Source: Hyphomonas sp. Mor2
GTDB taxonomy: Bacteria; Pseudomonadota; Alphaproteobacteria; Caulobacterales; Hyphomonadaceae
Direction of reading: 5' to 3'
Assembly: GCF_001854405.1 (NCBI RefSeq)
Contig: NZ_CP017718.1
Coordinates: forward strand, 2,976,001-3,040,000
Length of the DNA: 64,000 bases
Shown: piece by piece, positions 54,777-64,000 of the stretch
Layout of the letters: every line of letters begins with the position of its first letter
Numbering within the stretch: the stretch's first letter is position 1
The notes under the pieces: model-generated
What the model was told of the DNA's origin: nothing
What the model saw: the letters and a program-made list of their open reading frames with translations, nothing else
The model's database searches: none
Translations under genes and position numbers: made by a program

Positions 54777-55726
54777 GCCTGCTGTTTCAACAGATCGTCG
54801 AAATAGGCGATGGTCTTGGTCAAACCGGTCCGCAAGACGATTTCGGGTTCCCAATCGAGCGTGGTCTTGGCCAGCGTGATGTCCGGCTGGCGCTGACGCG
54901 GGTCATCCTGAGGCAAGGCCTTGTTGACCATTTTCGATTTCGAACCGGTCAGATCGATGACATTTTCGGCAAGTTCCTTGATCGTGAATTCACCGGGGTT
55001 GCCCAGATTGATCGGTCCGGTCACGCCTTCCGGGCTCTCCATCAAACGGATCAGGCCTTCGACCAGATCGTCGACATAGCAGAAACTGCGGGTTTGCTGA
55101 CCGTCGCCGTACAGGGTGATGTCTTCGCCTTTCAGCGCCTGAACGATGAAGTTCGACACGACGCGGCCATCATTCGGGTGCATGCGCGGCCCATAGGTAT
55201 TGAAGATCCGCGCCACTTTGATGTCGAGATTGTGCTGGCGATAGTAATCGAAGAACAGTGTTTCGGCGCACCGCTTGCCTTCATCATAGCAAGAGCGCGG
55301 GCCGATTGGATTGACATTGCCCCAATAGCTTTCCTCCTGCGGATGCACGCTGGGATCGCCATATACTTCCGAGGTCGAGGCCTGCAGGATGCGCGCTTTG
55401 GTGCGCTTGGCCAGGCCGAGCATATTGATCGCGCCATGCACCGAGGTCTTGGTCGTCTGTACCGGGTCAAACTGATAGTGAATGGGGCTGGCCGGGCAGG
55501 CCATATTGTAGATCTGATCGACCTCCACGAAGAGCGGGAAGGTCACATCATGGCGCATCAGTTCGAAGTGTTTTGAATCGAGCAGATGGACAATATTGGC
55601 GCGCGTGCCAGTGAAAAAATTATCCACGCACAGGACTTCATAGCCTTTATCGATCAGTCGGTCACACAAGTGACTGCCGATAAAGCCAGCGCCGCCGCTG
55701 ACAAGAACTCTGGGAGTGAGGTGCAT
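54773..55726 (-). CDS. UDP-glucuronate decarboxylase (UXS-type, NAD-dependent)
   Basis: A 317-residue short-chain dehydrogenase/epimerase-family enzyme that probably converts UDP-glucuronate to UDP-xylose. The N-terminal NAD site is [26 protein letters not shown] and the active-site Tyr-x3-Lys in [12 protein letters not shown] are present, and [18 protein letters not shown] is characteristic of the UXS branch. It likely supplies a nucleotide sugar for envelope or extracellular polysaccharide. A UDP-glucose 4-epimerase-like relative is the main alternative. Confidence 0.85.
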   Translation of the reverse strand: MHLTPRVLVSGGAGFIGSHLCDRLIDKGYEVLCVDNFFTGTRANIVHLLDSKHFELMRHDVTFPLFVEVDQIYNMACPASPIHYQFDPVQTTKTSVHGAINMLGLAKRTKARILQASTSEVYGDPSVHPQEESYWGNVNPIGPRSCYDEGKRCAETLFFDYYRQHNLDIKVARIFNTYGPRMHPNDGRVVSNFIVQALKGEDITLYGDGQQTRSFCYVDDLVEGLIRLMESPEGVTGPINLGNPGEFTIKELAENVIDLTGSKSKMVNKALPQDDPRQRQPDITLAKTTLDWEPEIVLRTGLTKTIAYFDDLLKQQA

Positions 55727-55804
55727 GTTGCCTGCCGCTCCAGTTAAGTATTCGGATTTGTGAGGTGCAATAACGGTACCAGTAGCTGAGCCCCCCGGAA
55801 TTGG

Positions 55805-56740
55805 CTAGCGCTGATCATACTTGTCTTCCTTGCGTTCCCCGAACAGCATGCGCTGTTCCAGATGCCGCCGCAGACCGGCATAGAACGCTTCCAGAAACGC
55901 GAGATCGGTCTCGCCCGCTTGCGGGGTATAGCCGATCTTAGTCGCGATCCGATTGGCGACATTGCGTTTGATCTCAGGCGTCGACTGGCGCAACACGTCT
56001 TCCAGCACATGCAGTTCATGAATGCCGTACACCTCGAGCTGCGCCGGGGTGAAGACGATCGCGCCCGAGACCTCGCTTCTCGGCCCTGCCGAGGCGATAT
56101 CGTCCAGCAATTGCACTTTCGGCGCATGGATCACCATCGTCCCCGCCACCAGGTCGCCAATGCGCAGCTTGTCCTTGTTGAACAAGGGGAAGAACACAAA
56201 GATCGCGCACCAGATCAACAGCAGCCAGTTGATCCAGCCGTCCACGCCATCCGCACCGAAACTGAACAGAACTGATAGCGGCAGGAAGAATTCCAGCTCG
56301 CGCATGAAGTTGCGGGCAATCACGGCATTTGCGGTCAGGCGCCCGCCATTGCGATCCGCGACCCGGAGGCCCAGTGCGCGCTTGCCCGGTGTCGCGGCTT
56401 TGCGTCCGATCTCGAAGAAGATGAAATAGAAGTTGCGGACAAAGAAAATCAGCACCATCGCCACGGCCCAGGCAATCTGCCAGCCATTGAAGTCGAACGC
56501 ACCGGCTACAAAAGCGATCGCAAAAATGATCGCGAACATGATGAGGAATTGAAGCGAGACATCGAGAAGAAACGCCCCGAACCGCTCGCTGAAGGTCGAG
56601 ATCTTGAGATTGAGCGCGGCCCCCTCGGGTGTGACCAGCGTGCGTACGCGCTTCTCTTCCGCTTCGCGAGCGCGCATCCGGGCGCGGCGTCTTTTGCCTT
56701 CTTCGACGGCATTGGGCGGCGGGATGACAGCCTCAGTCAC
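55805..56740 (-). CDS. RDD-family membrane protein
   Basis: A 311-residue inner-membrane protein. An N-terminal Arg/Lys-rich stretch (about 15-35) is followed by the RDD core: FSERFGAFLLDVSLQFLIMF, FFEIGRKAATPGKRALGLRV and RIGDLVAGTMVI. It starts at a GTG with GGAG 7 nt upstream, overlapping the SpoIIM-like gene by 8 nt, and ends the six-gene MoxR operon. Function of the RDD domain is not settled (transport or ion handling has been suggested for some members). Confidence 0.86.
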   Translation of the reverse strand: MTEAVIPPPNAVEEGKRRRARMRAREAEEKRVRTLVTPEGAALNLKISTFSERFGAFLLDVSLQFLIMFAIIFAIAFVAGAFDFNGWQIAWAVAMVLIFFVRNFYFIFFEIGRKAATPGKRALGLRVADRNGGRLTANAVIARNFMRELEFFLPLSVLFSFGADGVDGWINWLLLIWCAIFVFFPLFNKDKLRIGDLVAGTMVIHAPKVQLLDDIASAGPRSEVSGAIVFTPAQLEVYGIHELHVLEDVLRQSTPEIKRNVANRIATKIGYTPQAGETDLAFLEAFYAGLRRHLEQRMLFGERKEDKYDQR

Positions 56741-57737
56741 GGCGATCTCCGGCCTGTCGGCGGGGCAAATAGAAATAGGCGAGCCAAAGCATCAGGCTGG
56801 TCCCGGCAATCGTGTAACGGATCGTGTCGCTATTGATCAGCTGCCGCCCGAACCCTTCCAGCAGCGCCGCCAGGAACAACATGATGACCGCGCCGATAAT
56901 CACCATCGCCGCTTTCTCGCCCGCCTCACGCATCGATTGCATGCGCGGCTTGCGGCCCGGGAAGGCCACGGCGCCGCCAATCATGAACCCGGCCGCACCA
57001 GCAAGGATGACAGCAAACAGCTCGGTCACCCCGTGAATCATCAGCCAGCCCGTCAGTTCATAGGCCAGCCCTTTCTGCCAGAATACGGCATAGAAGCTGC
57101 CCAGATAGACGCCATTATAGATCAGCAGGACGGCGGTCGGGATGCCGAATGCAAAGCCCAGCGCAAAAGCGAAAATGGCAATGCCGCTATTGTGCGAGAA
57201 GAGCTGCGCTGCGAACGCGCCCAACATGTCAACGACACTGCGATCGGTTTCGTACAGAGTCGCACGCAGCTCGTCATACGTGGCGTTCGGATTGCGCGAG
57301 TCCCAGCCACTATGAAAGGTCCAGTACCATTCATTGTCATTCAGGGTCAGGAAGAAGGCGAGCACGGCGCCGCCAAACAGGCAGAGAAAGGCCAGCAAGG
57401 TTGGCCCTCTCGCGGCGCTGACGGCGGCGGCCCAGTCTCGGGCAAAGAATTGCGCAATCCGCTCGCTCATCCGCGACCGGGTGCCGTAGACGAAGAAATA
57501 GGCCCGGGCACAGAGGGTCTCCAGATACCCGACCACGTTCTGGTCCAGAGAGATGGTGCGTGCCACCGAAAGTGAGGACACCGCTTGCCGGTACAGGCCG
57601 GGCAGGCGCTCCATATCGGCATCGGTCAGGCCGGCCACGCCGCGCGCCTCAGCCCGCTGAATGATATGTTCGAGCTGCTTCCAGTCGGCCTCGCGTTCTT
57701 CGCGGAACCGGTAGGATTTCATGACGCGATCGCTCAC
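56733..57737 (-). CDS. SpoIIM-family membrane protein
   Basis: A 334-residue protein with an N-terminal cytosolic region and about six C-terminal helices, matching the stage II sporulation protein M/SpoIIM family (IYNGVYLGSFYAVFWQKGLA, WLMIHGVTELFAVILAGAAG). The GTG at 57737 is chosen: GGAGGGAG lies just upstream and a GTGA overlap with the DUF58 stop codon is formed; the ATG 15 nt later has no strong site. This organism type does not sporulate, so the name reflects homology only. The family recurs with MoxR/DUF58 operons. Confidence 0.87.
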   Translation of the reverse strand: MSDRVMKSYRFREEREADWKQLEHIIQRAEARGVAGLTDADMERLPGLYRQAVSSLSVARTISLDQNVVGYLETLCARAYFFVYGTRSRMSERIAQFFARDWAAAVSAARGPTLLAFLCLFGGAVLAFFLTLNDNEWYWTFHSGWDSRNPNATYDELRATLYETDRSVVDMLGAFAAQLFSHNSGIAIFAFALGFAFGIPTAVLLIYNGVYLGSFYAVFWQKGLAYELTGWLMIHGVTELFAVILAGAAGFMIGGAVAFPGRKPRMQSMREAGEKAAMVIIGAVIMLFLAALLEGFGRQLINSDTIRYTIAGTSLMLWLAYFYLPRRQAGDRRD

Positions 57738-59047
57738 AGCATCTCCCTCCGCTTGATATCGAGATAGCGCGAAACCAGATCGGCGCTGAACTGGTCCGGC
57801 CGGGTTTCGACGACCTGTACACCGAGATGCTCAAGCCGGCGCAGGACCAGTTCTCGTTCTTTCAGAAGACCGTCCGCAATCACTGCGCGTGAGACAAGAT
57901 CCGCCGTGCGCGGCTCGGCTTCAATCATTTCGGCGAGCTGCTCATCCTCGAAACAGGCGAAGATGATCAAGTGGCGATCCATCAGTCGTTTGACATTTTC
58001 CAGCATCAGCTCAGCCGAGATCGTGTCGACAAAGTCGGTGAACAGAACGATCAGGCTGCGCCGCTCCAGCCGGGCGGCCAGGGAGGTCAGGGCCAGCGTG
58101 TAGTTGGCCTCCTCGACCGAATAGTCGAGCTTCGAGGCCAATTGCTGCATATGCGGAAACGCGCCAACCCCGCTCAGCACATTGCTGGTGACCGTCGGCT
58201 TCGCATCAAACCCGAACAGCGCCGTCTTGTCGCCCGACCGCAGAGACACAAAGGCCAGAAGCAGCGCCGCATTGATCGCCCGGTCAATCTTCGGCACGCC
58301 GCCCAGGGGCTCGCACATCAGGCGGCCAGTATCAAAGGCAAAGACGATATTATGGTTGCGCTCGGTGCGGAACTCCTTGGCCAGGAGTTGCCGGTGCCGC
58401 GCTGAATGTTTCCAGTCAATCGCGCGCCGGTCCATGCCGGTCGAGAATTCGCGCAAGGCATCGAACTCGGAGCCATCGCCGCGTTCCAGCTGCATCTTGA
58501 TGCCGAAATCGGCGTCGCGTGTGTAAAGCCGCACTGCCTCTTCCTGGACCCAGCGCGTATTCGGCGTCACCGGAATCTCGAGTGCCAGCTCCTCGACCCG
58601 CTTGACCCGGGCGAGGCCCAGCGGCCCCGTCCAGTCGAGCCAGAGCCGCCGCAATTCCCCCTGCCCTCTGCGCAATGGTCTCAGCGTGCGCGTGAACGGA
58701 TGGCTGCGATCATTCCAGCCCTGCAGCACGGTCGCATTTGGCTGCGCGATGAATGCATTGGTTTCGAGCAACGCATTGACGCGCACCGGCAGCGGCCCGC
58801 GGTCCGCCGTGACGGTAAGCGTGACCTCATCTTCGCTGTTCATATACAGCACCGAGAGCGCTTCAACCTCCACAGAAACCGCCCCGCGCCGCGGGGCGAG
58901 CGCTATGTCGATCAACATGGCGCCGAAGATGACGGCGATCCAGCCGCCTGAAATCACCCACAGCCCTGGGGCGGTAATGGCAATCAGCAGCAGGACCGGA
59001 AGGCCCAGTAACATCAGCCAGATGGCGCGGAGGGTCGGGGCGATCAC
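57734..59047 (-). CDS. DUF58 domain protein
   Basis: A 437-residue membrane-anchored protein with two N-terminal helices (about 8-50) and a DUF58/vWA-like cytosolic domain. The family signature DFGIKMQLERGDGSEFDALREF and GMDRRAIDWKHSARHRQLLAKEF is clear, and NHNIVFAFDTGRLM is the von Willebrand-like metal-site strand. It starts at GTG, 14 nt after the MoxR stop codon. MoxR-family ATPases typically act with DUF58/vWA proteins as chaperone-like pairs. Substrate unknown. Confidence 0.9.
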   Translation of the reverse strand: MIAPTLRAIWLMLLGLPVLLLIAITAPGLWVISGGWIAVIFGAMLIDIALAPRRGAVSVEVEALSVLYMNSEDEVTLTVTADRGPLPVRVNALLETNAFIAQPNATVLQGWNDRSHPFTRTLRPLRRGQGELRRLWLDWTGPLGLARVKRVEELALEIPVTPNTRWVQEEAVRLYTRDADFGIKMQLERGDGSEFDALREFSTGMDRRAIDWKHSARHRQLLAKEFRTERNHNIVFAFDTGRLMCEPLGGVPKIDRAINAALLLAFVSLRSGDKTALFGFDAKPTVTSNVLSGVGAFPHMQQLASKLDYSVEEANYTLALTSLAARLERRSLIVLFTDFVDTISAELMLENVKRLMDRHLIIFACFEDEQLAEMIEAEPRTADLVSRAVIADGLLKERELVLRRLEHLGVQVVETRPDQFSADLVSRYLDIKRREML

Positions 59048-59061
59048 GTCCTCGGTCTCCC

Positions 59062-60018
59062 TTAGCGCGGCGCCGCAGTCTGCTCGATAATGTCGAGCAA
59101 GGTATCGTCCGTGGTCCGGCCTTCAATCTCGGCTGCCGGAGACAGGATCACCCGGTGGCGCAGGGCCGGAAGAGACAACAGCTTCACATCATCCGGCACC
59201 ACATAATCGCGCCCGTCGAGAGCTGCTCGCGCGCGAGACGCCGCGGCGATCGCCGCCGCCGCGCGCGGGCTGGCACCATGCGAAAGGGCAGGCGTTTCGC
59301 GCGTCGCGCGAACAATGTCGACAATATACTCCACCACGTCGTCCTGGACTCGCACTTGCGCGACCGAACCGACCGCCTCGGCCAAGGACTCCTGGGTGAC
59401 CACGGACTCGACGCCGAACGCGCCGGCGGTTTTCATCCCGGTCCGGTTGCCATGGCCGGAGACAATGGCGAGTTCCTCTTCCCGGCTCGGGAAGGCGAGC
59501 ACATGTTTGAACAAGAATCGGTCCAGCTGAGCCTCCGGCAGGGGATAGGTGCCCTGCTGCTCGATCGGGTTCTGGGTCGCGATGACGGTGAAGCGATCGT
59601 TCAGCGCATGCGTTTCGCCATCAATCGTAACTTTGCGTTCCTGCATGGCTTCCAGCAAAGCGGCTTGCGTTTTCGGTGGCGTCCGGTTGATTTCGTCGGC
59701 CAGTAGGATGTCGGTGAAGATCGGCCCTTTGGTGAGGGTGAATTCGCTGGTCGAGAAATTGAACAGATTGGTGCCGAGCACGTCGCCGGGCATCAGGTCC
59801 GGGGTGAACTGAATGCGGCCAAAGTCGAGTTTGATCGCCTCTGCAAAACACTGGGTGAGAAGCGTCTTCGCGGTTCCGGGTGGGCCTTCAAGCAGGATAT
59901 GACCGCCTGAGAACAGCGCCGTCAGCATCAGATCGACCGTGTCCGACTGACCGATCACCGCCTTGCCGACCTCGCTCCTGATCTGATCTGCGAGCTGCTT
60001 GATCGCACTAATTTCCAT
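59062..60018 (-). CDS. MoxR-family AAA+ ATPase
   Basis: A 318-residue AAA+ ATPase. Walker A is GPPGTAKT at 45-52, Walker B is in [22 protein letters not shown], and sensor-1 is [20 protein letters not shown]. It overlaps the DUF4350 stop codon by 11 nt and has AAGGAG before its ATG. It probably remodels the DUF58, DUF4350 and DUF4129 proteins of the same operon. Cytosolic. Exact role inferred. Confidence 0.94.
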
Positions 60019-61225
60019 CGCTCATCTCCTTGCGCCAGCGCCAAAGGGCGAGGGCCTTGTCTCGTAATTCATTGCGTCCTGCCGCTGGCGCCGCAAGCTG
60101 TTCGCGTTGCTCACTCCAGCTGCTGGAAAGATCTTTCTGTTCCGCGATCCGGTCCGCCGTTTGGGTAAACACCTCTGGTGTCGTGCGAGGCGGAAGGCCG
60201 AGGCGCTTCATCAGGTTGCGCTGCACCGTTTGCGCGTAACCCGGGGCCATCTGGCCTTCGCGCCGCGCCATCGAGATCAGGCCGGCAGAGCTTTCGGCCA
60301 GGGCTTTCTTGCCAAAGGCGAAGACGCGATCCTCGCGCGTCGGCGGGCCGAACCGGATAAAGGCGCCCCAGGTGATCAGCAGCATGGTGGCCAGCGCGAT
60401 CATGCTTGCCCCCAGGAAGGGCACGTCGAAGATGGCCCGCAGCAGGCTTTCGGAGCGCTCAAAGCCATGGATGGTCGCATCGAACGTAATCGGCTGTTCC
60501 GGATAGTATTTCAGCCAGTCCATCAGGCCGAGGGCCATGCGGGCATTCTCTAACCGGGCTAGGCCGAACGTGTTAAGCAGATCCGGATCGCTCAGAATGT
60601 AGACATCCCGGTCCGGGATCTTGGCCAGCAATATGCCGCCCGGCGTATCAATCACCGGCTCGAGCCGTTCAGATTCCAGGACTTGCATCTGATGTTCGAA
60701 TTTCGGTGTCTGGGTGCCAAAAGGAGTCCGAATCCGGCCTGGATTCCGCAATCGCCAGACCTCAAGATCCGGATCGAATGCGCGCGCGATCGAGGCGGCG
60801 CTGTTTCGATGCATGAGTTCGGTGTCTTTCTGCCAGCTCGGTTTCTCGCGGTCAGCGAACCCGGACCATTTGGGCAGGACGTAAAGGGCCGGCTCGGAGA
60901 CATATTCCGGCTCAAACTCGGGCGCGCGGCGCAGGCCGTAGCGCGGCACCGTCAGGATCAGGAGCCCATCTGAATAATCGAGAGAGCTTGCCAGGCGGGA
61001 GACCGTCACGGTCTGACCGTCCGCTTCAAGCAGCTTTACCAGGCCGCCATAGCCCAGGGCTGAACTGGAATAAGGATGCTGGCCCGCGCGATTCTTGCTG
61101 GCGAGATCGGGCGACCAGGCGAGCAGAGCGAATATCGCGATAAAGGCCAGCAAACCGACCCCGATCATGATCGCTGAAGTGAGCGCTGAAAACGGATTGG
61201 CCTGTTGCGGCAGACGTTCGCTCAT
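60008..61225 (-). CDS. DUF4350 domain membrane protein
   Basis: A 405-residue protein with one N-terminal helix ([22 protein letters not shown]), a large extracytoplasmic region with the DUF4350 signature ([21 protein letters not shown]), and a second helix near residue 270 ([20 protein letters not shown]). The ATG at 61225 forms an ATGA overlap with the DUF4129 stop codon, with GGGGAGG upstream, and is chosen over an in-frame GTG. The [17 protein letters not shown] block recalls membrane proteins that accompany MoxR operons. No enzymatic motif seen. Confidence 0.83.
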
Positions 61226-62007
61226 GCCCACGCCTCCCCGAAGGCAAAGCTCTCATAGGAGGACCGGGCTTCCTGCCAGCCCGCCTCGTCCACGACGCGG
61301 CCCCCAAAGAAGCTGCGTTCGACGATCCGGATGATCGGAGACAGGGCGTTGCGCACGGCGTCCGGCAGCAGGCCCAGCGCCCCGATTTCGCGCGCCGTCA
61401 GTGACCGACCGATCAGGCCTGTCCGTTTTTCCTGAATGTCATCAATGGATCGGAACAGCAGCAGGTGCACGGCCTCGGCAAATCGACCTTCTGCAGCGAG
61501 CCGGTCGGCATCCTCCAGCAAGGCGTGCGCTCGCGCTTCTTCGGGGCGAAGATCCGGAATGATGGACAGGTCTGCCTCGGCCTTTTTCTCCTTCTGGCGC
61601 CCGCGCAGCGTGATCGACTCGCCAAACACCATGTACAGACCGGCGAGGATGGCGAGCGCAATGGCGATGATCAGGATATAGCCCAGCGCCGGGCCAATGG
61701 CGTTGAAGAAGGCGGCGATTGCCTCGGCAATCGGATTGGGGCCGGTGTCTCGCTCGCGCGGCTCAAAGGCTTGCACTTCCGGTTCCCATTCCGGCCGCTC
61801 GCGTTGCAATCGATCGTCCGCTTCCAAGGCGTCCATGGCGCGTTGAAGCCGGGTTTCGTCGACGCGCACGGCGTTTGGATCGAAATCTTCAAGCTCGAAG
61901 TCAGGTTCAGAGTTCGAGTGCGCGGGCTGTGCGTCAGCATAAGAAACCAAAAGCACAGATGCGGCGAGCATCATCGCTATGCTTTTGAAACAATTGCTGG
62001 GGTTCAC
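61222..62007 (-). CDS. DUF4129 domain membrane protein
   Basis: A 261-residue protein and the first gene of the operon. A signal-like N-terminus (MMLAASVLLVSYADA), an acidic linker, a membrane helix (LGYILIIAIALAILAGLYMVF) and a C-terminal cytosolic DUF4129 domain (AEGRFAEAVHLLLFRSIDDI, RSLTAREIGALGLLP, ERSFFGGRVVDEAGW) are seen. DUF4129 is often fused to transglutaminase-like proteins; here it stands alone. The GTG at 62007 follows GGAGGG at 7 nt. Divergent from the fRMsr gene, so the operon promoter lies in the 118 nt between them. Confidence 0.85.
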   Translation of the reverse strand: MNPSNCFKSIAMMLAASVLLVSYADAQPAHSNSEPDFELEDFDPNAVRVDETRLQRAMDALEADDRLQRERPEWEPEVQAFEPRERDTGPNPIAEAIAAFFNAIGPALGYILIIAIALAILAGLYMVFGESITLRGRQKEKKAEADLSIIPDLRPEEARAHALLEDADRLAAEGRFAEAVHLLLFRSIDDIQEKRTGLIGRSLTAREIGALGLLPDAVRNALSPIIRIVERSFFGGRVVDEAGWQEARSSYESFAFGEAWA

Positions 62008-62125
62008 GCAAATCCCTCCATTCCCACTGGAACTATTTCAGAGCCTTTTGCTCGCGTCCATTCCTATCTTGTGTATTCGACATTCGTATCCGATATGCAG
62101 CGCTTGTCGAAAGAAAGGCCGCCAC

Positions 62126-62593
62126 ATGGATCGCGCAGGGCAATATCAAGATTTGCAGGCCGAGATTGAAGCCGTGGTCGCCGGCGAGAGCTATGTCCCG
62201 GCGCGATATGCGAGCGCCGCCTGCCTGCTGTCACAGGCCTTCTCCCCGCGCTTTTTCTGGACGGGGTTCTATGTCGTCGATCCGCTAAAACCGACCGAGC
62301 TGGTGGTCGGTCCCTATCAAGGAACGCTCGGCTGTCTGCGGATCCCGTTCGGCAAGGGTGTCTGCGGCGCCTGCGCAGAGCAGCAACAGAGCATTATCGT
62401 CCCCGATGTGCATGCCTTTCCGGGCCACATTGCCTGCGACAGCCGCACAAATTCCGAGATCGTAGTTCCGGTGTTTGACGCGAATGGCCAGCTCGCTGCC
62501 GTCCTCGATGTTGATAGCGAGCAGCCGGACGCGTTCGACGAGATCGACCGATCAGGGCTCGAGGCTATCTGCCGCTACCTGCTCACTGCCTGA
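62126..62593 (+). CDS. msrC: Free methionine-(R)-sulfoxide reductase (GAF domain)
   Basis: A 155-residue GAF-fold enzyme that reduces free methionine-R-sulfoxide via thiols. The three catalytic cysteines Cys70, Cys80 and Cys104 have the spacing (10 and 24) of the characterised E. coli enzyme. Surrounding sequence: GPYQGTLGCLRIPFGKGVCG and HIACDSRTNSEIVVPVFD. The ATG at 62126 has AAAGG 8 nt upstream. It converges with the carboxylesterase and overlaps its 3' end by 42 nt. Probable antioxidant repair role. Confidence 0.92.
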   Translation: MDRAGQYQDLQAEIEAVVAGESYVPARYASAACLLSQAFSPRFFWTGFYVVDPLKPTELVVGPYQGTLGCLRIPFGKGVCGACAEQQQSIIVPDVHAFPGHIACDSRTNSEIVVPVFDANGQLAAVLDVDSEQPDAFDEIDRSGLEAICRYLLTA

Positions 62594-64000
62594 CCCTGCG
62601 AAGGTTTCTTCCGTTACGGGCGGCGTAATCTGCGGCCCCGCCACAGCGACGCCGCGGCGCAGCGCGCGTTCCATGATGTCGAGCTTCTCGGCCCGAACAC
62701 CGGACTTCACTTCGATGGACGGGTTGAACGTCATCCACAGGTCAGACGCTGGATCATAGAGCGGCCATTCGCGCAGACCGGCGCCATTCGGGTCGCCGGT
62801 CTTGGCGAAATTAGTCCAGTACAGCCCCATGGCTTCTGTCAGTTTTTCATCGTCCTCTGAGAGGCTCTGGAGGGGCACATGGGAGTCGAACACGAAGAAA
62901 ATCTCGGCCGCATGAAACGCGCCGATCGTTTGCGACCTGGACGGCGGCACTCGTGTGAAATGATAAAGGAAGGTCGGTTCCCCTTGGCGAACATTGGCAG
63001 CGGCCAGATGGCGCATATGGACGCCGAACAGGTCGTCACCCAGCATGTCGGTTTCGGCCTTCTGATAGGTTTCCGGATTGTCCAGGCCATACAGCGTGAT
63101 CAGGTCTGAAGCGTCTTCCTCGCCATAAATCTCCCGCAGAAGATCGAGGCGGTCCTCGAGCGCCTCAGGGAATTCTGGTCTGAGGACGGTCGGCCTCTGA
63201 ATGCTGTCATAGAACAGGGTGCCTTCGTCGGCATTGTACCCAGCCAGGATCGGGACATTGTGGATGCTGCCATCGGCAATCGCCTGGCCCATCAGTTTCG
63301 GGATGACTACGCCATCCACCGTTGGCAGAGCATAGCCGCCAAGGTGCAACTTGTTGGGGATATGCGCGATGATGTCAGCTGCCGGAATGGCGCGCAGGTC
63401 TGAGGCGCTCGCATCGGCGGCGGCCAGTCCATCAAAGAAATCGAGCCCGGCCTCATGCATGGTCAGGCGACCTTCAATCGCTGTGGTCAGCCCATTGGCA
63501 TTATAGGTTGAGGCCCCGCTTTGCAGGATCGCCTTGTGAAACAGGCCCTGGCTCAACGGCGTCGACATGATTTCGGTCACCGATTGGGCCCCCGCACTCT
63601 CGCCAAAGATCGTGACATTGTCCGGATCACCGCCAAAGGACGCAATATTGTCCTGGATCCAGGCGAGCGCTGCGACTTGATCGAGCAGACCATAATTGCC
63701 GGACACGCCGCGCGGATCATCCGCGCTGAGCGCTGGATGAGCGATGTATCCGAAGACTCCGAGCCGATAGTTGATGGTCACCAGGACGGTGCCATTCTCG
63801 ACCAGTTGATTGGCCTGATACGGGGCCTGCGATCCAGCACCAGATTGATGGCTGCCGCCATGAATCCAGACCATGACCGGTTGCAGATCCGCGTTGCCGA
63901 CATTGGCGCTGCGCACATTCAGGAACAGGCAATCTTCGCTTTCTTTGGGAGGTTCTGCGTTTTCAAGCACGACCGTTGCAAGATGACGTTCCACGGCGTT
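62552..64000 (-). CDS. Type B carboxylesterase/lipase, N-terminus beyond window edge
   Basis: A large alpha/beta hydrolase; the frame is open to the last base, so the start and any signal peptide lie outside. At least 482 residues are visible. The oxyanion motif is VMVWIHGGSHQSGAG, the nucleophile is in TIFGESAGAQSVT, and a Glu (NADEGTLFYDS) and a His (FHAAEIFFVFD) complete the likely triad. EDCLFLNVRS is the family N-terminal signature. Probably secreted or periplasmic like many relatives, but this cannot be checked here. Its 3' end overlaps the msrC gene. Confidence 0.92.
   Translation of the reverse strand, partial: NAVERHLATVVLENAEPPKESEDCLFLNVRSANVGNADLQPVMVWIHGGSHQSGAGSQAPYQANQLVENGTVLVTINYRLGVFGYIAHPALSADDPRGVSGNYGLLDQVAALAWIQDNIASFGGDPDNVTIFGESAGAQSVTEIMSTPLSQGLFHKAILQSGASTYNANGLTTAIEGRLTMHEAGLDFFDGLAAADASASDLRAIPAADIIAHIPNKLHLGGYALPTVDGVVIPKLMGQAIADGSIHNVPILAGYNADEGTLFYDSIQRPTVLRPEFPEALEDRLDLLREIYGEEDASDLITLYGLDNPETYQKAETDMLGDDLFGVHMRHLAAANVRQGEPTFLYHFTRVPPSRSQTIGAFHAAEIFFVFDSHVPLQSLSEDDEKLTEAMGLYWTNFAKTGDPNGAGLREWPLYDPASDLWMTFNPSIEVKSGVRAEKLDIMERALRRGVAVAGPQITPPVTEETFAGSGSEQVAADSLEP

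Overview
The window is a high-GC chromosomal segment from an alphaproteobacterium, most likely of the Caulobacterales/Hyphomonadaceae type. The basis is a ChpT-like histidine phosphotransferase next to a CheY/CheR pair, a ChvG-type sensor kinase, tandem UrcA-family proteins, a CarD regulator, an RpoH sigma factor beside clpB, and holdfast/exopolysaccharide-type export genes. Coding density is very high, no gene-free stretch exceeds 300 bases, and GTG/TTG starts, 1-13 nt operonic overlaps and convergent genes with shared stop codons are frequent. I see no insertion sequence, integrase, CRISPR array or rRNA.

Layout. 1-6.1 kb is housekeeping: ammonium transporter (5' end outside the window), ftsK, a DUF465/YdcH-type small protein, tRNA-Leu(CAG) and lepA. 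6.2-16.8 kb is an accessory island. On the + strand it holds a DUF1353 protein, an unknown lipoprotein and a Glu-endopeptidase-like serine protease without a signal peptide. On the - strand it holds an operon of a GH108 muramidase fused to an unknown domain, a helical-repeat/trypsin protein, and a 1160-residue TIR-transmembrane-propeller protein. A small RyR-domain protein is transcribed divergently from that operon. TIR, trypsin and RyR domains are all recurrent in predicted bacterial immunity and nucleotide-signalling systems, so I regard this as the best candidate for an undescribed conflict system.

16.9-31.6 kb is metabolic: a TauD-like dioxygenase, RarD-type transporter, serine hydrolase, acetyltransferase, citrate-lyase-beta-like protein, a glycosyltransferase/methyltransferase/toroid operon, NAD synthetase, FAD monooxygenase, D-aminoacylase-like amidohydrolase and RlmN. 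31.7-36.7 kb contains DUF805, the CheR/CheY/ChpT signalling set, an M23 peptidase and two UrcA proteins. 36.8-46.5 kb has clpB, rpoH, acnB, carD, a ChvG-like kinase and a cyclophilin. 46.5-49.3 kb is a polysaccharide export locus resembling hfsD/hfsA/hfsB. 49.3-55.7 kb has DUF3137 and MarR, an AraC-type regulator, Hsp33, an alpha/beta hydrolase, a CoaA-like kinase and a UDP-glucuronate decarboxylase. 55.8-62.0 kb is a six-gene DUF4129-DUF4350-MoxR-DUF58-SpoIIM-RDD operon. The window ends with a free-methionine-sulfoxide reductase and a carboxylesterase cut by the edge.

Regulatory signals include several Rho-independent terminators, a hairpin that buries the ribosome binding site of the YdcH-type gene, strong promoters for tRNA-Leu and carD, and one identical heat-shock-like promoter motif (CCTTGC, 18 nt, CCACATG) upstream of both clpB and hslO. 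All function calls come from reading motifs and family knowledge; no database search was run.
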